Shown here: piece by piece, positions 25,816 through 40,806 of the stretch
Layout: every line of letters starts with the position of its first letter
How positions within the stretch are numbered: the stretch's first letter is position 1
Assembly (NCBI GenBank): GCA_009760855.2
Contig: WPIO01000058.1
Span: forward strand, 2,160,001 to 2,224,000
Reading direction: 5' to 3'
Length of the DNA: 64,000 bases
Source of the DNA: Cristatella mucedo
Taxonomy: Eukaryota > Bryozoa > Phylactolaemata > Cristatellidae
Program-made: the position numbers and the translations under genes
The notes under the pieces: generated by a model
What the model saw: the letters and a program-made list of their open reading frames with translations, nothing else
What the model was told of the DNA's origin: nothing
Database searches by the model: none

Positions 25816-25816
<1 letters not shown>
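21344..25816. other. GC-rich gene-free stretch
   Basis: Rich in CpG and GCC/GGC runs (22,019; 22,525; 23,211; 23,596; 23,753), a GA tract at 24,048-24,082, and a perfect hairpin at 23260-23294. Long open frames occur on both strands in the same place, an effect of high GC, and none resembles a protein family. Confidence 0.45.
23260..23294. repeat. Perfect 15-bp stem, 5-nt loop hairpin
   Basis: GGCGGAGGCGCGGGC (23260-23274) and its exact reverse complement (23280-23294) around TCGCC. Confidence 0.95.

Positions 25817-25883
<67 letters not shown>
25817..25883 (+). repeat. (CT)n microsatellite
   Basis: About 65 bp of CT repeats followed by CTTT/CCCT variants. Confidence 0.95.
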
Positions 25884-25885
<2 letters not shown>

Positions 25886-25945
25886 CCTCTCTCGTTCTAT
25901 CTCTCAGTCCGTGCGAGTTGTCCTTGATGATAAAAATATGAAAAT

Positions 25946-26085
25946 ATAATTCATTGGTATCGCGCCCTATGAGAGCTTAATCTCTATTCAGGCGCTTCAC
26001 ACATGCCACGGGGCTCGAGCCCACGACCTCGGCCAGACCTCGGTTGGGGAGAGCGCATTAACCGCTGGGCAACACCAGCTCGGCG
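25946..26085 (-). mobile_element. SINE-B copy
   Basis: - strand copy: AATTCATTGGTATCGCGCCC, hairpin arm CTTAATCTCTATTCAGGCGC, GGGCTCGAGCCC (box B, palindromic), GCATTAACCGCTGGGC (box A region). Confidence 0.85.
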
Positions 26086-27766
26086 TCGTTTCGGCTACTC
26101 TCGGTGACCTGCCGGAGCTGCCCGCCGCGAGCCTTCGCAAGCCCAAACGCGCCCGACGGAGCTGGTGGCTATCCGATCAGGCGGCTACTCTGGCGGCTAT
26201 CCGATGCGTCGAGGCAGCTGCCCGTCGGAAGTTGGTATCGCGGGAGGCGCCCGTCAATCCGTGGGTGAAGGGCTAGGTCACGTGGGGCAAGGCCGACTGG
26301 TCATGGGATCAAGGTCGACGAGTAAGATCGCGGGGCCTGGTCGAATGTGCAAGATTGACGAGGCAAGATCTCAGGGGCAAGGTCGCAGGGGCAACGCCCG
26401 CTAGCCGCCGCCACCAGCGAAGGAACTCTAGCGAAGCAGCAGCCGCAGTCGCTAGCGGTTTCTATGTTTTGTTTATGTTATTGCTTTGTTTTTATTTCAA
26501 TTTCTATTTTCTATACTTATTTATTTCTTTTATTTCTTTTCTATTTCATCCGTCGCCGATCAGTACTCGATCTCAGCTACTGCCGTTTCTTTCACGTCCC
26601 TCGTTCCCCCGAATCTCGTTCTGCCGTTCTGCTCCGTTTTGTTTATTCTCTTTTCTGAAGTCGCTCCTACGCCCGGCGGATGCATCCATCGATACGCTCT
26701 CTTCTGCCACAATTTACCCGGATATGAGATCGGCGAGAGCAGTGGGCCAGGAGCCCGCGGCGGCAGCCCTTGGGACCGCACTGAACAACACTCGCCGACG
26801 CCACAGCCGCCACAACGGCCCCGCAGTCAAACGTCTCTGCGTCGTGGCAAGGTCAACGCTACAACAGACGGCCGTGCATTTGACGCTGGGCAGGGATCGC
26901 ACATAGAAAAGAAGAGATCGGCGCTGAGACCCGTGCATAGCGTCCGAGGTGTCCGCCCTCGGTCACAAGAGGTCACGGTCACGTTCGCGGGTCGCACCAC
27001 CGCCGCCGGTGCGCCAGCAGCCAGACCGACCGATCTGCTTGCTGCCCGCTGCTAATCCGGCGGCAGAGCGAGCGGCCGGCAGAGTGCGCGACCGTCTGCC
27101 GAAAAAGCTGTCAGTCGCAAGAACTTGGGCCTCTACCGTCGCTGGTTCAGCACCCGAAGACGGCGCAAGGGGTGCACCCTTCTCTGTCTCGCCTGGCCGC
27201 GCCACGTCCAGCTGGGGTGTTCTAAAACGTTCTAGCGAGTCATACGGGCTGCAGCAGACCGTTCCGCCACGCGTACGCTGCAATGCTGTACCGACGAGCA
27301 CGAACGGGCAGCAAGCAGAGCAGACGCGCAGCCGCTCGCCTCACAGAACTCGTGCCGTCTGCCGGCGCGTCGTCGCTGCATGGGTTCGAGGCGCGCGTGC
27401 GCGCGAATGAGACGGACGAGGAGACAGGAAGATGGAGGAGGCCGCGGTGTGCGGCAGATGTGCAAGAGAATCCCAGAGCAGACCTCGCAGTGCGAGACGC
27501 AGCAGTGCGGCGGCGGCGGCGGCGGCGCTCGGCTGAGACGCGGCGAGCTGAGGCGCCGGGGGGAGCACGACTTTTTCCTACGGGGTCAGGAGGAAGTCGG
27601 ACGGCCGCGCGCGTCCGTACGCGCACGGCCGCAGCCACCGGAGCGGGCCGACGCGACCGGCCTGCGGTACGGCGCTCCGCCAGTTCTCGCGAGACTCGCT
27701 CTGGCGCTCGCTTCTCCTTTCAGCCATGGCTTCGGAGGCAGCGCTTCAGAGGTCGCTTCTAGCGGC

Positions 27767-27801
27767 GCGATGGGCGCTGCGGCGGCGGCAGCGCCCATCG
27801 C
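27767..27801. repeat. Perfect 14-bp stem, 7-nt loop hairpin
   Basis: GCGATGGGCGCTGC (27767-27780) pairs with GCAGCGCCCATCGC (27788-27801) around GGCGGCG. Confidence 0.9.
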
Positions 27802-28625
27802 CGCCTCGGTCGGTTCGTCAGTCTCAGCTCCGGCTGGACCTACGTACGTCACGGCCATCTTTCCATCGGTTTGCGGACAACCTCGCGGGAATTGCCGCGC
27901 TCGCATAGACGGCCTCGCAAGGCTCGCCCGGAGGCGCGCCGCGGGAGACCGGCATTTACTTCAAACTGCCGACGAGTGGCGCTTCGAGCGGCGCGCGCGC
28001 GCGAAGGGCAGCGCGTCGCTAGGCAGAGTCGGAGTCGCGGAGTGCTGTGCGACGCGCGGAGTCCTCCTCTGCGAGCGACGTCTTCCGACGGACCGCGCAT
28101 CTTTCGTCGGACCGCTTTGAATTCCCCTCGCGCCCTCACACTCCCCTCACGCCCCTTACCCTACGGCGACCAGCCGCGAATACGCACCGCGTCGAGAACG
28201 AGAAGGCGCCGCCGCCGGCGCGCGCGCTCACAGCGAGGCGCTCGCGCGACGCCGCAAAGAGCACGCGGCGAGCAAAGGTCACACCGAACAGCGCGTGCTC
28301 AGCGAGAGCGCGCCGAGCGACGCCTCTGGCGCAACGGTGGCGCGACGACAGAAAAAATGAAGACCGAGAGAGACAACGGAAGACCAACTTTTTTCAGCCC
28401 TGCGCCGGCTTTGCAGGACAAGCATTCGGTAGCGCGGCCACGCAGGACGACATTGCGGCTGGACAAAGCCAGTCCGCATCCGACAGTTGGAGTGCGCCTC
28501 TCGCCGCCGCTCGCTGCCACGTTCTCCGGGCGTTCTTTGGCGAGCCGGTCCGACGCCGCCGGCCAGACCGCGCGAGATACCTCGTGGCCGGCCAGGCGCC
28601 GCTCGAACCCGGAAGGATCAGAGGC

Positions 28626-28659
28626 TCGCGCGCGCGCGCGCGCGCGCGCGCGCGCGCGG
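28626..28659. repeat. (CG)17 run
   Basis: 34 bp of uninterrupted alternating CG, a classical left-handed (Z-DNA) forming sequence. Confidence 0.95.
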
Positions 28660-28731
28660 TCAAAATCGAAGCGTCGTAACGCGTCCGCTTGTATTAATAG
28701 CGCGGCCGTCAGCTAACGCTCGTCGATAGCG

Positions 28732-28773
28732 GCGCCCATCCGCGCGCGCGCGCATTGACGCGCGCGGATGGGC
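28732..28773. repeat. Perfect 17-bp stem, 8-nt loop hairpin
   Basis: GCGCCCATCCGCGCGCG (28732-28748) and its reverse complement (28757-28773), loop CGCATTGA. Confidence 0.95.
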
Positions 28774-29052
28774 GCGCACCGGTGCGACGCGCAGCCCGCG
28801 GCGGCGGCTCTCGTGTATCGGCGTCGATAGAGGGCGACGCTCAGGGGCCGCGCGACGCACTCGGCGGCGGTCGCTGAGCATGAGACTCCGTCCGCGTTGT
28901 CACCTGCACCAGAGCCGGCGGCGGCGGTGGGCTCTCGGCGCGCCTCGCTTCCGTAGCGAGGAAACGTCGCCGCTGGCCCGACGCGCGGCTTCTTGTCGAC
29001 CGTCGCGCAGGCCCGCGGCCGGGCTTCGCAGGACGGCGAAGGTCACGCGGTC

Positions 29053-32994
<3,942 letters not shown>

Positions 32995-33190
32995 TCTCTC
33001 TCTCTCTCTCTCTCTCTCTCGCTCGCTCTTTCCCTCTCTCTCTCTCTCTCTCGCTCGCTCTTTCTCTCTCGCTCGCTCGCTCTTTCTCTCTCTCTCTCTC
33101 TCTCCCCTCTCTCTCTCTCTCTCTCTCGCTCGCTCGCTCGCTCGCTCGCTCGCTCGCTCGCTCGCTCTTTCTTTCTCTCTCTCGCTCTCT
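32995..33190 (+). repeat. Compound (CT)n/(CGCT)n microsatellite
   Basis: CT repeats with interspersed TTTC, CCCT and a (CTCG)n block at about 33,126-33,168. Confidence 0.95.
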
Positions 33191-33469
33191 TGATCTCTCT
33201 CCTGATCTCAGCGCGCACCTGCTGCTGCTCGGAGCTGCGTCGTCGCTCGCTCTGCTGCCGCCGAGCTGCGGCCCTCCTTCAGCAGCCATTGAGTGCGCGC
33301 AGAACCGAGCAACTGTCATTTGCGCGATCGGACAGCCGCGGCGCCATATTCCATGCGGCTCTCGGTACGCCAGCGGTACCGACTGACCCCATGTGCTCTG
33401 CCTCGGTCGTATCTGGCGGCGCTGAGTGTGCGCGTACCTCGGTACCTCGCCGCAAGCTTCGCGCGATAA

Positions 33470-33965
33470 ATAAAGAGATAGTGAAATATTTTTACAGCGC
33501 GCTAAGATAAATAAATACGCTGGCGGAAAGGAAGCGCGTCGACTGATTGTAGTCGTATACGGCGTACAATGTCAGTAAGCATAAGGACACGGGTGGGGGA
33601 CAAATCAGGCAGCAGGGGGCGCAGCAGCAGCTGCTGTGAGGAAAAGTTGAGCCCTTAGCTTCCCTGCAATACGGCAAGACAGGGCGGCGCGTCGTAATGT
33701 CAGTCGGTAGCCAGCGTCCGGCTTCGGTAGCGCAGCAACTGAAGGTAAAGTCTCCAAAGGACTCGGCGTTGTCGATAGTTACAGCAGCCGAACGAGTCGA
33801 GGAGTCAGAGGAGCGAGCGCCACGATGCGTAGCGCGGTGCGCAAGTACGAGGGGCACAATATTCTCAGATCGGCAGGCCGGAGCAACAGAATGGAGGGAC
33901 CTCAAAGTGAATTAACAGGACCTCCTTAATAGTAGCGCCGCCGTCGCCGTCGCCGCCGCCTTTGC
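33470..33965 (-). mobile_element. LINE-B-like RT C-terminal remnant
   Basis: - strand reads MRSLHSVAPACRSENIVPLV, then AESFGDFTFS and RWLPTDI, the LHS-AP-Y/C-LS and FGDRxFS blocks of the LINE reverse transcriptases. A tail-like ATAAATAAA lies at the 3' side. Confidence 0.7.
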
Positions 33966-35630
33966 AGTTTATAACTGCATGACAGCTAACCGTCGCAGCG
34001 ACGAGCGCATATGGTGGTCGATTTCCGCTCGCCTTTCTTCGCTGTCCGCATCGGCTGATGTCGCGAGCTCCTCGTGCGATGTCGTGTAGGGGCGAGCGAA
34101 TGCGTCCGCCGCCGCCGCCGCCGCCGTCGGATGTGACGTCGTCATTCGCGCCCCTTCTGCGGCTGGTAGAGAGCGGCGGCGCCTGCAATTGAGGGCGCCC
34201 ATTCGAGCGGACGCCCGGGCGGCCATCTCGCACGAGCGTCTAGCCCGAGGGCGAGGCGTGCGAGTGCATGCCGCGGGCGTGCAGTCTGCTGCTGTTGCAG
34301 TGCACGCGTTCGCAGCACAGATAGAGCAGCAGAGCCTTGGAGCCGTGGCTTCCTCCGTCCGAGCGTGCTGGGTAGGTCGGTGGGTGGCGGCTCGCAGTCC
34401 GACGGACGTAGCGCGGCCGCCCGAGAGCGCAGCGCCCTGGATGGCGTGGAGGACGCGAGGACGCGAGCGCCGCTCTTCGCACAACGAACGCGCGCAGAGG
34501 AAACGGCTGAGAGAAAAACGCAAACGAAATGGCCGAGCGGAAGCCTCGGGAAGCTTGATTCCTAGGTTGCCATTATCTGGAAGGGTGCGACCACTGGGAT
34601 GCGACCCGGTGCCCGGGGTGGAGTAGGGGTGCGGGCTTCCGGGCTCCCGGGCTTCGACGCGGTGAGCTAGCGAAGCCACGACGCGGCAAAGCGACGTTCT
34701 CATCCGTTCGGAGTTGTCCGCTCGAGCAGAACGCGGCACGCCCTTCGTCGCGGCTGCGTCCTTTCGTCTCCCCGCGTCGGGGCCCGGCGCCTCGTCGTTT
34801 CTCGGAGGACTCACGCGCGCGCGCACGCGCCAGAGAGAGCGAGTCCGCAGACGCTGCACCGTCGCTTCGGCACGTCCTCGAAATGGCCTCAGCAGCAGCA
34901 CGACCGCTTCGATCAGACCGTCCAAAGCTCGGCCGCGCAGTGCCGGCGGCGGCAGCGGCGCTGGCAGCAGAGCGCCGCTGCAGCCGCTGCCTGCAGGCGG
35001 CGGCATCGGCGGCTGAGCGGGAAGAGCGAGAGCGCGGAGAGTCGACCGCCGGAACGGCGCCATCGCAGCCCCTGCGCCGTGCTAGCGCCGCGCCGGCGGT
35101 CTCGCGGGACCTCGCGTACGGCGCGATGGCTTCGCTCTCCGCGGCGAATTGGCGCGCCGCGCTCTGCTTCGAGCGCCAATGCCCGCGCGGACTCTTTACC
35201 GGACGCGTGCAAAGAAGAGAGCGTGAAAGGCGCGACATTTGGTGGCGGCGAGAAATCGAATGCCGCAGCCCAACGATTGGAAGCGCTTGGCAGGGCGCGC
35301 GACGCTGCGGCCGACGCTTGGTTCGGCCTGCGAACTGACTGTTGCCGTTGCGGAACGACAGCGTCGGCGGCGGTGGCGGCGGCGGCGAGCATCGATCGTC
35401 GCGCGCTCGACCCGTCGCCACCGCAGCGGCGGCGACGGCTCGGGCGCGCAACCCATCCACAACATCTGAGGGTTCTTTCGAAACACGATTACATAATTCT
35501 AATTACAAAATGAATGGTCATTACGTTTTAAATTATCGGATTTATCTGGTTATTTAAGCCGGCACCGCTGACAGGCATCGACTCGGAGGCGCCTTTGGCG
35601 GCGGCACCGCGTTGCTGCGAAAAGTGACGT

Positions 35631-35707
<77 letters not shown>

Positions 35708-36800
35708 TCGGCGCATCGGCTCGCCGACCCCGAGCCGGCGACGCCCGGCCACGCCCCCTCTTAGTAGCGCGTCCTCGGCGTCCTTTCGCGGCCTGTGGAG
35801 GCGCCGCCGCCGCGCGAGTTCCGGCCGCCAGTTGACGGGGGCCGTGCGAGCGAGTCAAGGGCAGCTCTCTAACAATTTCTCTCCGCCTCTCTCTCTGCCT
35901 CTGTCTCCTTCGAGTCGACGCAGAGTTTCTCTACGTTTTACGCAATGTTTCGTCTCTCTAGCAACTCGTCTGTCCTCGATTTTCTCTCGTGTCTTTGCCT
36001 CTCTGCTTCTTTCTCTCCCTTTCTCTTTGCCGCCGACATTCAGTCTCGGCTCTGCCTTCCGGTCGGGCCACAACAATCGCCGCAACCCCAAAATTCAGCT
36101 GCGGAGGCGCGAACGGACTCACGAATGACCTCTTCGCCGGACGGCCGGGGTGGTGCGCTCGCGCGCTCGCGCGTGCGTTCTTTCGCAGCGACGTGACAGT
36201 CCTTATGTTGAAAATCGACGGCCATCCTCGGCCATTACTCACTGCGCGTTTTGTCCTCGTCCGCCTTTTCCTTTGTCGTCTTTGTTGAAAAGCACCGTAA
36301 AGACCCGCGGCGAACAGCCGCGCACCGCTTTGCCGACAAATTCAATAACCGGTCTCCAGTCTTATTGTGCCGGGAATGCTTTATTCGTCTACCGCGGACG
36401 CTGGCGAAAGTCGGTGCCGCCGCTCGCGTGCGCGGCGAGCGCGCGAGAGTGGCGGCGGTGGAGGCGGCGCTACTATTTTCGGAGCCGCTGATGCTCGAGG
36501 CCGCGGCGGCGGCGGCGGCAGCGCGCAATCGGCGTGCAGCGGCACGCTGCTGCTGCCGCGGCGACGTCTTTCCACGTGCGGGCGGCGAATCGCAACCGTA
36601 AAAAAAGTGGCGCTTCGCCGCCTCGGACGCAGAGCGCTCTCTCAGCGGACGCTCTGCACTTAAGGCTGCGCTACGACTCGTGGAGCATCGGAGCATCTGA
36701 AAGCTTAAAGCTTAAAGGTCTTAGCCCAGTGGCGATGCACTGGCGCTTTACGACCCGGGTCGCGCTCTCTCGAGTCCGATTCGATCGGACGATTTTGGCT
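33966..36800. other. GC-rich gene-free stretch
   Basis: Dominated by GCC-type runs including the (GCC)26 array at 35631-35707, and one AT-rich island at about 35,485-35,560 with TAATTA and ATAATT cores. Open frames of up to 364 codons here lie on both strands simultaneously and show no domain. Confidence 0.45.
35631..35707 (+). repeat. (GCC)26 trinucleotide array
   Basis: About 77 bp of uninterrupted GCC units, long for a GC-only triplet. Confidence 0.95.
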
Positions 36801-36957
36801 CGCTGACCCTGTGCATGTCAGCCCTAACCATGCTATTCATTTTGTTTGCTTATCAAGCATGATTTTACTCACCATTTAATTGCATTTTCCTTTGCAGCAA
36901 ATGCAAAGCGCCTAGAGATAGATTAAGTTCTCTGATAGCGCTTTATCAAGTGCATTA

Positions 36958-36989
<32 letters not shown>

Positions 36990-36990
36990 G
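36801..36990 (+). mobile_element. LINE-A 3' UTR copy
   Basis: Matches GCTGACCCTGTGCATGTCA, CATTTTGTTTGCTTATCAAG, TTGCAGCAAATG, the 3' hairpin and an (ATT)n tail of about 30 bp. 5'-truncated in the 3' UTR. Confidence 0.9.
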
Positions 36991-39425
36991 TATTACCGAG
37001 CGGTCAGAATTCTGCCTGCCAGACTAGAGCGAGGCGACGATTCGCTTCCGCGACGCGTCCGCGCGCGAGGGTGCGCGAGTGCAAGTTCGCAAACGCACCA
37101 TGTGCTCATGTCGTGCAGGCACAGGCTCTCGCAATTTATACAGATAAGGCAAGATCGGAGCAGCACTAATCTGGAGGCGACTGAGATCGGGCGCCACCAC
37201 GGTTTGCCATCTACTCGCAGGCATATGAAGATGAGCGTAGAAGGAAAGCCTGTGCGGACCGCTGACGCCTGGTCCAGCCCCCTGACGCAACTTCGGCCGC
37301 GCGACCGCCGCTCTGTCCGCCTCTCCGTCCGCCCTCCGTCGTATCCGTCGTCGCGTGTCGTCATCCGCCGCTCTGCCGCTCGTTTCCGGCGTTGACCCCG
37401 ACGCTCTGTGGGAGTATAGTGTACAGTTTCGCCGCTTCAGCGAACTCATTTATGCAGAGCGGCAGAAGAAGAGCCGCAGCCGCAGCGGCGGCGGCGGCGG
37501 CTCTTCTGTCGCTCTTTCAGTGGTCAATAAAGAATTGCGAAAGCCACGATCCGCCTGCCGCGAGACTCGAAAGCCACGACTCGCGGTCACGAAGGTCACG
37601 TCTCGCGAAGGCGCAAGCGCCGCTCTCCTCCGCCGCTCTCGGCCTTACAACTGGCAGCCACTCTTCCGATTCGGGGACTTCCGTTGCGGCGCCAGCGAGC
37701 ACCGCGGAGCGCTCCTCCTCTTCCGCGGCAAGTCCTCGCGACCGGCTCCTGCGGCAGCGATAGCGTTTGCCGAGCTTCCGGGGGGCGCGGAGCAGGCGAG
37801 CAAGAGCGACAGTCGCAGGGCGTCGGATACGCGCGGCAGCGCGCCCGCGCAGGAATCTTCGGCCGACGAAATCTTCGGCCGACGACGCACAGCGCGAGGC
37901 GCGCTGGGCGAGGGAAGCGCGCCGTCGCTTCCTTTCGCTTAGCGCTATAGGCGACACAGAGACGGTGCTGCTCTGCCGGTCTTCCTTGTCTAAGAAAGTC
38001 GCCTCCACATTTATTCCTCTTCCTCTTGGCCTAGCTGTGCGTACGCCCAGACATTTGGTCCATGCGACACGAGACTTCTGGCTGCCGTTTGCACGCCGAA
38101 AGCCTTCGCGGTGACGGCACCGAAGAGAGCGTGGATCTGACCAAACCCTACCCACCGCCGCCGCCGCCGCCGCCGTCGTCGCCACAGCCGCCGCCGGACC
38201 GGGCGCTCGCGTGCAGACTTCCGGCCAACTGCACGGCCGTGCATCATCCGGCTCGCAATGCAAGTCGATGGGGCGTCGGCCGATGTCTAATGGTACGACC
38301 GCACTCACCAGGCTGGCTCTGCTGGCAGATTTTTCTACCGTTCTTATCGTGCGGCACATCGATGGATGAACGGATAAATGCCTCCAGTCCAGCCACCGAA
38401 ATCCGGAAACGTACTCGGCCATCGATGAGGAGTGACCAGGATGCTAAAGGGCACCGACGAACACGCGAATAATTCAGCGCTTCTCCGCTCCTCCAGCGGT
38501 CGGATGTCCTCCTGAGCAGTAAGCTACTGACCGACGCACGCCTTCTTACTAGCCCGTGAAGGAAAACGCATTCTGTAGAATTTATCAAAAATGCAAGTGT
38601 AGTTTCAAAAGCTATCGGCCGACAGACATCGACCGCACTCGCAGGACGGGCAACTGCGGCAAAACTTGTGGCCGCCAGGGTACACTGTAAACTACATGGC
38701 CGCACGTACAGAAATTTGATACAACAGCGCTTAAATTAAAAATTAAATTTGTAAACGGACTAGGTGCAGATACTGCGTTCGCCCTTCGCTAATGCAAGAG
38801 TAATTATAGGCTTGAGCGACGGATTTATTTTCGAGTTCGTTTCGAAGTGGGAGGCTCTGGCGTCGCGGGTCGCTGGGCTCGAGAGCGCCGCGACGCGCCG
38901 CCGCACCTGCGCGCTGGCTCACTTCGCGCGGGCCTCGGCGGACATCGCTCTACGCGCGACGGGCGGCGCTAGAGCGCAACGGTCCCGCGTCGTCACCCTC
39001 GTTCTCGCCAGCCCGTCGCCGGGCCGACGGGAGTGGCCGACGCGACAGGTTGGCAATTCTCGGCGCCCGCCGAGCTAGAACGCCACACTCTCCCGTTGCT
39101 AGCGCGTTGAAACCCGCGCGGACGCGGCGTCGCGTCGAACCCGATAGCTCGGGGATGCGCCGCTATTCTTAGGAGCGCCGCTATTCCGTCTGCTAGGCTC
39201 ATCGCTAGGCCACGACGAGCCGCGCTCGAGCCCCCGGTACAGCCTGCGTCGCGGCGGGCCATTGCCAAAGGGCGACGCCGAAAAGCGCCGTCATGCTGGC
39301 GTCGGTCGCGAGCAACGGCAAGTTGTCCGCGCGCTGCAGTCCCCATAGCCACTCGACTTTCGAGCGGTGGCGGTGCCCGGAGGATGATGCCCCTGGGCGA
39401 ATCGCTTTGCGGACTCGAAGCTTAG

Positions 39426-39670
<245 letters not shown>

Positions 39671-40134
39671 CGCAGTCGTCCTGCCGCCTCGAGACTCGTC
39701 GGCGCCGAGCGAGCTCGGAATATTGACCCGCAGCGGTGCGGGCTAGCGGTTCTTCTGCGACCGACCGCCCACGGCTGCCAGCGGCGTCGGCATCGGCGGC
39801 GGCGTTGTAGTCAATGCCACCGCCGCCGGTGAGCGGACCGCCACCGCAGCAAAATGCAGAGCGCTGACCGCTAGCGGCACACGAGCGCCTTCCCCCGCGA
39901 CTGATGCACGTGGCCGGTGCTGCAGCGAGCGCTTGCTAAACGCGAAGAGGTCGCGGACGAAAACCGGCCGCTGCACGTCTCCCCCGCCGCCTCCGCCTCG
40001 GAGGTTCGGGCCGTAGCGATGCCGAAAGGGGGGAGGGTCGCACCGGGCCGCCTGCTACGTGTTTGGCACGCCGCATGAGGCGCCGAAGACGCCCGGCCGC
40101 CCGCCCGACGAAGGCCAGCAGGTGCACAGCCGGC

Positions 40135-40176
40135 GCCGGCGCTGACGCGGCTGCCGCGAGCGGCGTCAGCGCCGGC
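40135..40176. repeat. Perfect 14-bp stem hairpin just upstream of the Lhx1/5 promoter
   Basis: GCCGGCGCTGACGC (40135-40148) and its reverse complement (40163-40176) with a 14-nt GC-rich loop, 90 bp upstream of the CCAAT box. Confidence 0.9.
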
Positions 40177-40265
40177 TGCTCGGCGGTCCGGCCCGCGCGA
40201 CCTGTCCTATGGGCGCTCGTCGCGAGTGACTGACGTGAGAGCCACGCCCACGGGCGCCCCGCGCG

Positions 40266-40312
40266 CCAATGCGACGCGATCAAAATAGAGGCGGCCATGC
40301 AGTTTTTATAAA
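40266..40312 (+). promoter_or_regulatory. Lhx1/5: Candidate Lhx1/5 core promoter: CCAAT box and TATA box
   Basis: CCAAT at 40266-40270 and TATAAA at 40307-40312, 37 bp apart. Transcription would start about 25-30 bp downstream, near 40337, leaving roughly 300 bp of 5' UTR before the ATG at 40634. The UTR contains a short GA tract and a CGT run. No transcript evidence is available. Confidence 0.55.
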
Positions 40313-40482
40313 GCGCTCCCCGACGCCGGTCGCACCGTAGCGCACGCGGTGGCGACGTTTCTCGACGAGCTCGCGTTCGGAGGATAGAGTCGGAGAACGA
40401 GAGAGAGACAGGGAGAGAGAGAGAGTCCACTGTCCGTCCGTCAGCAGTCGTCTGGCGCCGCCGCTGTAGCAGCCGCCGGTGG

Positions 40483-40500
40483 ATGCGATCGCGGTCCTAG
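40483..40500 (+). other. Short upstream ORF in the predicted Lhx1/5 5' UTR
   Basis: ATG CGA TCG CGG TCC TAG, five codons and a stop, ends 133 bp before the Lhx1/5 start codon. It could tune initiation if the mRNA starts at the TATA-directed site. Its start context (G at -3, C at +4) is moderate. Confidence 0.35.
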
Positions 40501-40633
40501 CTCGTCGTCGGGCAGCTAGCGTCGTCGTCGTCGTCAGTCGTCGTCAGCGCTCGTCCGTCGGTCGGTCGATCGGTCGGTGAGCGTCGTGCGCCGCGCGCAG
40601 GAGTGCACGCCGAGCGGCGGCGGGCTGCCGAAG

Positions 40634-40806
40634 ATGGTGGCGGTGTGCGCCGGCTGCGACGCGCCGATCACCGACCGGTTCCTGATGAACGTGTCCGAGC
40701 GAACTTGGCACTCGACGTGCGTCGTGTGCGCCGACTGCAACTGCCGCCTGACGGACAAGTGCTTCTACCGAGACGGCAAGCTCTACTGCAAGAGAGACTT
40801 CTTCAT
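40634..40806 (+). CDS. Lhx1/5: Lhx1/5 coding exon 1 (LIM1 domain)
   Basis: Encodes [11 protein letters not shown] through CKRDFF, with the LIM zinc-ligand cysteines and histidine in order. It ends in phase 2 at the consensus donor GTGAGT (40807). An in-frame extension upstream has no ATG, so the ATG at 40634 is preferred. Confidence 0.93.

Noticed and set aside
33969-35460. Overlapping 364- and 295-codon open frames on the - strand
   Set aside because: GC-rich artefacts with open frames on both strands at once and no recognisable domain.
40577-40633. Upstream extension of the Lhx1/5 reading frame
   Set aside because: It has no ATG, while the ATG at 40634 has a good context and directly starts the LIM1 domain as in relatives.
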